Part shown: one piece after another, positions 60,057-64,000 of the stretch
How positions within the stretch are numbered: the stretch's first letter is position 1
Layout: every line of letters starts with the position of its first letter
Source of the DNA: DTBU01 sp964568845
Lineage (GTDB): Archaea; Thermoproteota; CALKCG01; B24
Direction: 5' to 3'
Assembly (NCBI GenBank): GCA_964568845.1
Contig: CAZMSC010000004.1
Location: forward strand, 1 to 64,000
DNA length: 64,000 nt
Made by a program: the position numbers and the translations under genes
Notes under the pieces: model-generated
Database searches by the model: none
Told to the model about the DNA's origin: nothing
Seen by the model: the letters and a program-made list of their open reading frames with translations, nothing else

Positions 60057-61154
60057 ATGGAGAGGGTGAAGTTTGGAGTCATAGGGCTTAAAGGTATAGG
60101 TATGACGCACATAGAAGCCATAAGAAAGTGTGAAAGTGCTGAATTAGTAGCAGTATGTGACATTGTCGAGGAACTCGCTAAAAATGTTGGAGGAAAATAT
60201 GGAGTTAGATGGTTTACAGACTATAGAGAGATGACTGCGCTTAAAGATTTAGATGCAGTATGTATATGCACCCCACACTTTCTACACCATCCAATGACTC
60301 TAGATGCTTTAGATGAAGATAAGCATGTTTTAGTCGAGAAGCCCATGGCTATAACAGTTAGAGAAGCTGATGAAATGATTAAAAAAGCTAAAGTTAGAGG
60401 GCTTAAGCTTGGAGTGGCATTCACGTATAGGACAAGCCCGGCCTTGAGAAATGCAAAAAGTATGATAGAAAAGGGAGAATTGGGTAAGCTACTTAGAGCT
60501 ACACTTGAGGTTGCAAACTACCGTACCCAACTCTATTATGAGGAGTCCCCATGGCGTAAAAACTGGAAAACATCTGGAGCTGGTGTTTTAATAAATCAGA
60601 CAATCCACCATTTAGACGTAATGTACTGGTTTCTTGGGAAGCCTAAGAGAGCCGCAGGCTTTATAGATACAAAGTTGCACGACATTGAAGTTGAAGATTT
60701 AGCTAGTGCGGCATTGATTTTTGAAAACAATTGCCACGCTACTGTTCAAGTGAGCTTAGTTGACAGCCCTCAATTTGAAAGAATGGTTGTGAGTGGGACT
60801 AGAGGTAAAATCATATCGGATTTTGGGTCGCAGTTGAAGGTTGGTGTATCTGAGCCGGACGTTGAAACACACATTAGAACTTCTAAGGAGCCTTGGAGTA
60901 GGCCAAGTACAAGCTGGAGGGAAGTAACTGTACAAGGGAGCGGGGGACATAGTGAGATTATTAGAGATTTTGCTGAAGCCGTTAAATATGGTAGAGAACC
61001 TCTGGTATCTGGTGAAGATGGCATATGGTCTCTTGAAATGGTTAATGCAATAGTTCTATCGAATTTCACGGGTAAAGTTGTCGACATACCTGTTGACAGG
61101 GAAATCTACGACAGACTTATGGATAAGCTTAAAAGCGGGTTAAAACTTATCTAG
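60057..61154 (+). CDS. Gfo/Idh/MocA-family oxidoreductase
   Basis: A 365-residue sugar or inositol dehydrogenase-like protein. It has FGVIGLKGIGMTHIEAIRKC, VAVCDIVEELAKN, the signature VLVEKPMAITVREADEMIKKA, and GVLINQTIHHLDVMYWFLGKPK. The start ATG 60057 follows GTTAAAGGGG, a weak ribosome site. Its position 90 bp after ino1 suggests an inositol- or sugar-related role, but this is inference. It ends 4 bp from the convergent cbf5 stop. Confidence 0.9.
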   Translation: MERVKFGVIGLKGIGMTHIEAIRKCESAELVAVCDIVEELAKNVGGKYGVRWFTDYREMTALKDLDAVCICTPHFLHHPMTLDALDEDKHVLVEKPMAITVREADEMIKKAKVRGLKLGVAFTYRTSPALRNAKSMIEKGELGKLLRATLEVANYRTQLYYEESPWRKNWKTSGAGVLINQTIHHLDVMYWFLGKPKRAAGFIDTKLHDIEVEDLASAALIFENNCHATVQVSLVDSPQFERMVVSGTRGKIISDFGSQLKVGVSEPDVETHIRTSKEPWSRPSTSWREVTVQGSGGHSEIIRDFAEAVKYGREPLVSGEDGIWSLEMVNAIVLSNFTGKVVDIPVDREIYDRLMDKLKSGLKLI

Positions 61155-61158
61155 TAGA

Positions 61159-62162
61159 CTATTTCCACATTCTGGGATAGGTGTTAGGCTTCATAACCAC
61201 TCTTTCCGTTTTAACAGCTACACCTTTTTCTCTTTCAAGCATTTCCTCGCTTGTCATCAAAGCTTTACCTAGAGCTACGAGTTCACCTTTAAGTGTGAAT
61301 AGTGCGACTAAATCATCAACCTCTATGTCGGAGTTTAGACTTACAATGCCGGGTAATGCCAAATCCGCACCATGACATACAGCGTCAACTGCCGTGTCGC
61401 GAATCCAAATCTTCGGTATCAGGGCAGTAACTTCTTCGACAGGCTGAACTATAGACCTGAGAGGTTTCTCGTCTCCAGCCTTATATGCTTCAATGGCAAC
61501 AACCAAATCCCTCAACGATGTTAAACCCCTATCTTCACTGAAGGGGCCAACTCTAGTTCTTCGAAGCTCTCTCATATGCGCCCCACAGCCTAAGACTTCA
61601 CCCATATCATGTATCAGTTTTCTAATATATGTGCCCGCTTGACAACAGACCCTTAAAAGTACATGACGCTTATCGACTTCCAGCACATCTATGTAGTAGA
61701 TTCTTCTAGTTCTAAGAGCCTTTTTAACAGAAGATCTTAAGGGGGGCTTCTGGTAAATATCGCCCTGAAATTCTTCAGCAACTTCTCTAACCTTATCCTC
61801 AGAGATATTGTCGTGAAGCTTCATTATACATACGTATTCTTTGCCTCCGCTCAGTAAAACTTGGAGAGTCTTCGTAGCTTCATTTAATGCTACAGGCAAT
61901 ACACCGGTAGCGGGGGGATATCCCCGAAGGAAAGCTCTAGAGTCCCCCCGTGACCAGCCTTATTAGCGTTCATAATCCTCTTAACAGTGGCTGTTACATC
62001 GTGACTTGTAGGACCAGCTGGTTTATCTAAAATGATAACTCCATATTCTAGATGTTCATCTATGGTTCTCTTCCAAGGTGGTTTACCGTAGGCTTCATTC
62101 GTCTCTTCGAATGTTTTGTAAAGCACTTCTCTTTTAATTTCCCAAGGCGGTTGAAGCCTCAA
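61159..62162 (-). CDS. cbf5: Cbf5 tRNA/rRNA pseudouridine synthase, split by a 17-nt intron
   Basis: The catalytic subunit of the archaeal H/ACA RNP. Read straight, the gene breaks after GHGGTL and stops at 61890. Removing 61936-61920 gives one 328-residue protein whose joint reads GHGGTLDPPATGVLPVALNE, the family's catalytic loop with its aspartate. Exon 1 (62162-61937, 226 nt) carries the N-terminal extension and GVIILDKPAGPTSHDV; exon 2 (61919-61159, 761 nt) carries the rest of the TruB fold (VCCQAGTYIRKLIHDMGE, MRELRRTRVGPF) and a PUA domain from about residue 250 (VDAVCHGADLALPGIVSL). The total, 987 nt, is a whole number of codons. It overlaps L14e by 4 bp. Confidence 0.93.
61920..61936 (-). 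other. 17-nt archaeal bulge-helix-bulge intron in cbf5
   Basis: In the transcript CGGGGGGA (61950-61943) pairs fully with UCCCCCCG (61918-61911). Inside, CUCU (61942-61939) pairs with GGGG (61925-61922), with two G-U pairs, leaving the 3-nt bulges AGA (61938-61936) and AUA (61921-61919). Cutting after the second base of each bulge, the rule for the archaeal splicing endonuclease, removes AGCUUUCCUUCGGGGAU and joins G to AU, forming the GAU codon of the catalytic Asp. Inside the intron only one inner base pair and an 8-nt loop remain, so the motif is of the relaxed type. Confidence 0.85.
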
Positions 62163-62446
62163 ACGACGACCCTCCTCTCAGGTTTTAAAGCCGTCTCAAA
62201 TGATTCCCGTAACCCAGCTTTTTCAATAGCCTTTACCACTTCATCATCAGTTGCTCCTCTAGGTATTTCCAGCTTATAAGGAGTTGGCTCTATATGCTTG
62301 ATATTTACTCTTCTCCTTTTAACACCATTGATCAATCTAGGCCCAGTTATCAAAGCAAAATTCTCATCTATTATATCTATTACAACACATTTCCTACCCG
62401 CTTCTCTACCCATGGTTTTAATGCAAACTCGACCCACCTCTATCAT
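62159..62446 (-). CDS. rpl14e: Ribosomal protein L14e (eL14)
   Basis: A 95-residue protein with EVGRVCIKTMGREAGRKCVVIDIIDENFALITGP at the start (KOW-like fold), then RRRVNIKHIEPTPYKLEI, as in archaeal L14e. It overlaps cbf5 by 4 bp and follows cmk by 20 bp, the conserved archaeal order. Confidence 0.95.
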   Translation of the reverse strand: MIEVGRVCIKTMGREAGRKCVVIDIIDENFALITGPRLINGVKRRRVNIKHIEPTPYKLEIPRGATDDEVVKAIEKAGLRESFETALKPERRVVV

Positions 62447-62466
62447 AGTAAAAACCCCCGTTTACC

Positions 62467-63030
62467 TCACTCAGACGACTGTTTGGTTTTAAGTTTAGCA
62501 TACTCATCTATTAACGTTTTCAAAACTCTGAAAACAGAGTCTGTGGGGAGTCTATCGGTATTCAATACAATATCGTATATATTGAGGTTTTGAAACTCTA
62601 TTCCGTAAAACTGACTGTATCTGAGCCTATCATTAGCCTCCCTCTGTAAGGTTTCTCTAGCAACTTCTTCAATGGACTTTCCTTCACGTTTAGCCAACCG
62701 TTTAAACCTAACTTTATCTGAAGCTGTCAAGAATATCTTAACTTCAGCCAATTCACCAGCCATCCAGGCCACCAAATCGCCCTCTAGAACGACGGAGCCT
62801 TTCAAAGCCTCCTCCTTCGTTCTAGAATCTATATAGTTGTCTAGTTTAGGATCATTCTTAAGCTTCTCTGAGGCCTCAGCCAAGTTTAAATGTTCCTGTT
62901 TACAGTATTCGCGGAATAGGCTTCCAGCTGAAACATACCTGAGGTTAAATGCTGAAGCTATCATTCTAGCTTGGGTGGACCTACCAGCCCCATGCAACCC
63001 GCTAACAGCTATTACGAGGCTGTTATTCAA
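62467..63030 (-). CDS. cmk: Cytidylate kinase, archaeal type
   Basis: A 187-residue P-loop kinase phosphorylating CMP. Visible are AVSGLHGAGRSTQARMIASAF (P-loop), RYVSAGSLFREYCKQEHL, VVLEGDLVAWMAGE, and the LID-like RFKRLAKREGKSIEEVARETLQRE. It overlaps the L34e gene by 8 bp. Confidence 0.94.
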   Translation of the reverse strand: MNNSLVIAVSGLHGAGRSTQARMIASAFNLRYVSAGSLFREYCKQEHLNLAEASEKLKNDPKLDNYIDSRTKEEALKGSVVLEGDLVAWMAGELAEVKIFLTASDKVRFKRLAKREGKSIEEVARETLQREANDRLRYSQFYGIEFQNLNIYDIVLNTDRLPTDSVFRVLKTLIDEYAKLKTKQSSE

Positions 63031-63268
63031 TGCTCGATATCACCTCTTTAATCAAGAGGCGTTTGAGGCAATTGTGGCATATACTTCCCCCGTGAAGTCT
63101 TGAAACAGTCTTCTGAGTCTTAACAGTATTATGATGGACACCATGTAGCACACCGCCGCATAAACCACAGTGAACAACATTAGACTTTCTCTTTACAACC
63201 CTTGTAACAGATTTCCCACCAGGAAGCTTAACTTTCACTTTAGGTTTTGCTAGAAGACTTTTCCCCAC
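63023..63268 (-). CDS. rpl34e: Ribosomal protein L34e (eL34)
   Basis: An 81-residue protein with VVHCGLCGGVLHGV and SICHNCLKRLL, the two CxxC halves of its zinc site, after a basic N-terminus. It overlaps the upstream membrane protein gene by 29 bp and cmk by 8 bp. Confidence 0.94.
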   Translation of the reverse strand: MGKSLLAKPKVKVKLPGGKSVTRVVKRKSNVVHCGLCGGVLHGVHHNTVKTQKTVSRLHGGSICHNCLKRLLIKEVISSIE

Positions 63269-63794
63269 TGCTCACAACCTCCGGAGACGTTGGTATGAAT
63301 GATACGCCCATAAGCTTAGATATTGGAAGGTTTGATGCGAAAACGCATATAGTATACCATATAGGTATATTGATCGGTGTCTCGAATGGAAAAGGAATCA
63401 ATATCGCGTAATTTGAGCCGAAAATACCGTAAAGTATTGAGAAAAATATCCAGAAGATAAACCAGAACACTGCTATTCTAATGATAAATCTCGTAAAAAC
63501 TTTTGTACTGAGGCTTCTAATTATGGGTTCTTTCTTCCTAATTTTTATTAAAATCTTCTTATCACTTTTCAATTTATACTCTTCTAATAATTGCTTATAT
63601 TCGCTAAACTCTTTCATATATTGTTTTTGAAGCGTTTCATTCATTATGAGTTTATTTATAGAGATGGATAGTAGACCCATTAGCAAAGAAAAGCCTAGGA
63701 TTAGAAGGGAGCCCATTCCCTGACTAGCAGTTAAAGGTTTTAAAGGACTTAGAAGCTCTACAAACATGTTTATAAATGCCTCAAACGGATTCAT
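63240..63794 (-). CDS. EMC3/TMCO1-like membrane protein (DUF106)
   Basis: A 184-residue protein of the Oxa1-superfamily DUF106 group, thought to act as a membrane protein insertase near SecY. It has a first helix near 27-47 (LLILGFSLLMGLLSISI), a cytoplasmic coiled coil (NETLQKQYMKEFSEYKQLLEEYKLKSDKK) and two further helices (FIIRIAVFWFIFWIFFSILYG, then IPIWYTICVFASNLPISKLMGV). It follows secY by 6 bp. Confidence 0.9.
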   Translation of the reverse strand: MNPFEAFINMFVELLSPLKPLTASQGMGSLLILGFSLLMGLLSISINKLIMNETLQKQYMKEFSEYKQLLEEYKLKSDKKILIKIRKKEPIIRSLSTKVFTRFIIRIAVFWFIFWIFFSILYGIFGSNYAILIPFPFETPINIPIWYTICVFASNLPISKLMGVSFIPTSPEVVSSGEKSSSKT

Positions 63795-63800
63795 AACGAA

Positions 63801-64000
63801 TCACTTCTCAAGAATAGGTCTTAAAGCAGGATACATCTCTACAACTCTTTCCTGAACTAGAAGCTGATAATACTGGTAGGCTATGTCTACAGATAACAGC
63901 ACGCCTGTACCAGAACCGAACACATTAAATAGGTCGGACACTACTGCTATAAGCCCTATGAGCGCTCCTCCGAGAATTGCGACAACTGGAATATACCTAC
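63801..64000 (-). CDS. secY: SecY preprotein translocase subunit, C-terminal end only
   Basis: The window ends inside this gene. The visible 66 residues (RYIPVVAILGGALIGLIAVV, then SDLFNVFGSGTGVLLSVDIAYQYYQLLVQERVVEMYPALRPILEK) are the last two helices and cytoplasmic tail of SecY. The stop is TGA at 63801-63803. The DUF106 gene follows after 6 bp; the adenylate kinase gene that often stands between them is absent. Confidence 0.92.
   Translation of the reverse strand, partial: RYIPVVAILGGALIGLIAVVSDLFNVFGSGTGVLLSVDIAYQYYQLLVQERVVEMYPALRPILEK

Noticed and set aside
61890..62162. cbf5 read as a frameshifted pseudogene or two genes
   Set aside because: A 17-nt bulge-helix-bulge intron explains the break exactly and restores every conserved residue; both exons are otherwise clean. 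An assembly error is still possible but would have to place 17 bases at the predicted splice sites.
1..64000. tRNA or rRNA genes
   Set aside because: I looked in the larger gaps for T-loop and acceptor patterns and found none I could fold into a tRNA; short gaps and introns could hide one.

Overview
The window is archaeal chromosome, almost certainly from a hyperthermophilic or strongly thermophilic member of the TACK group (Thermoproteota sensu lato, perhaps an uncultivated lineage). The evidence is a full-length reverse gyrase, archaeal-type ribosomal protein and RNA polymerase genes, FEN1, Pth2, deoxyhypusine synthase, the archaeal early shikimate route, TATA-box promoters, frequent TTG/GTG starts, and an RpoD subunit with ferredoxin-like clusters. 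A cbf5 gene that is readable only if a 17-nt bulge-helix-bulge intron is removed also points this way, because cbf5 introns are known from Crenarchaeota. I cannot name the species, and I found no tRNA, rRNA, CRISPR array or intact insertion sequence.

Layout. 0-3 kb is accessory and decayed: a truncated membrane protein, a surface-protein remnant, a VapBC pair, and nitroreductase and phosphotriesterase remnants. 3-8.4 kb holds sugar-cleaving enzymes (a LacZ-type GH2 enzyme and an agarase-like GH-A enzyme) around a HAD phosphatase. 8.4-32 kb is mostly housekeeping: a GPN GTPase, nitrilase, MTHFS, FKBP, purB, ilvE, reverse gyrase, a membrane protease, pth2, a corrinoid-activator-like protein, deoxyhypusine synthase and an AOR-family enzyme. 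32.2 kb carries a GH4 enzyme. 33.8-41.7 kb is one compact operon, lysC-asd-aroA'-aroB'-aroD-aroE-shikimate kinase-aroA. It makes aspartate semialdehyde, uses it to enter the archaeal shikimate pathway, and runs to EPSP; chorismate synthase is not in the window.

42.5-50.3 kb is the conserved archaeal cluster S13-S4-S11-rpoD-L18e-L13-S9-rpoN-enolase-S2. Here S11 is inverted in place, rpoK is not visible, and two unrelated genes sit between S9 and rpoN. 50.4-54.1 kb has a GH2 beta-mannosidase next to a Gfo/Idh oxidoreductase. 54.2-61.2 kb mixes a THUMP protein, an adenosine-specific kinase family protein, a VTT membrane protein, FEN1, myo-inositol-1-phosphate synthase and a second Gfo/Idh enzyme. 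It also holds a 1.2-kb patch of decayed small ORFs with repeated Shine-Dalgarno blocks and a 31-residue C2H2 zinc finger gene. 61.2-64 kb is the secY-EMC3/DUF106-L34e-cmk-L14e-cbf5 end of the ribosomal superoperon, with adk missing from its usual place.

The most notable item is the cbf5 intron. It is 17 nt long, its cleavage sites can be predicted from the RNA fold, and its removal both restores the frame and creates the codon of the catalytic aspartate.
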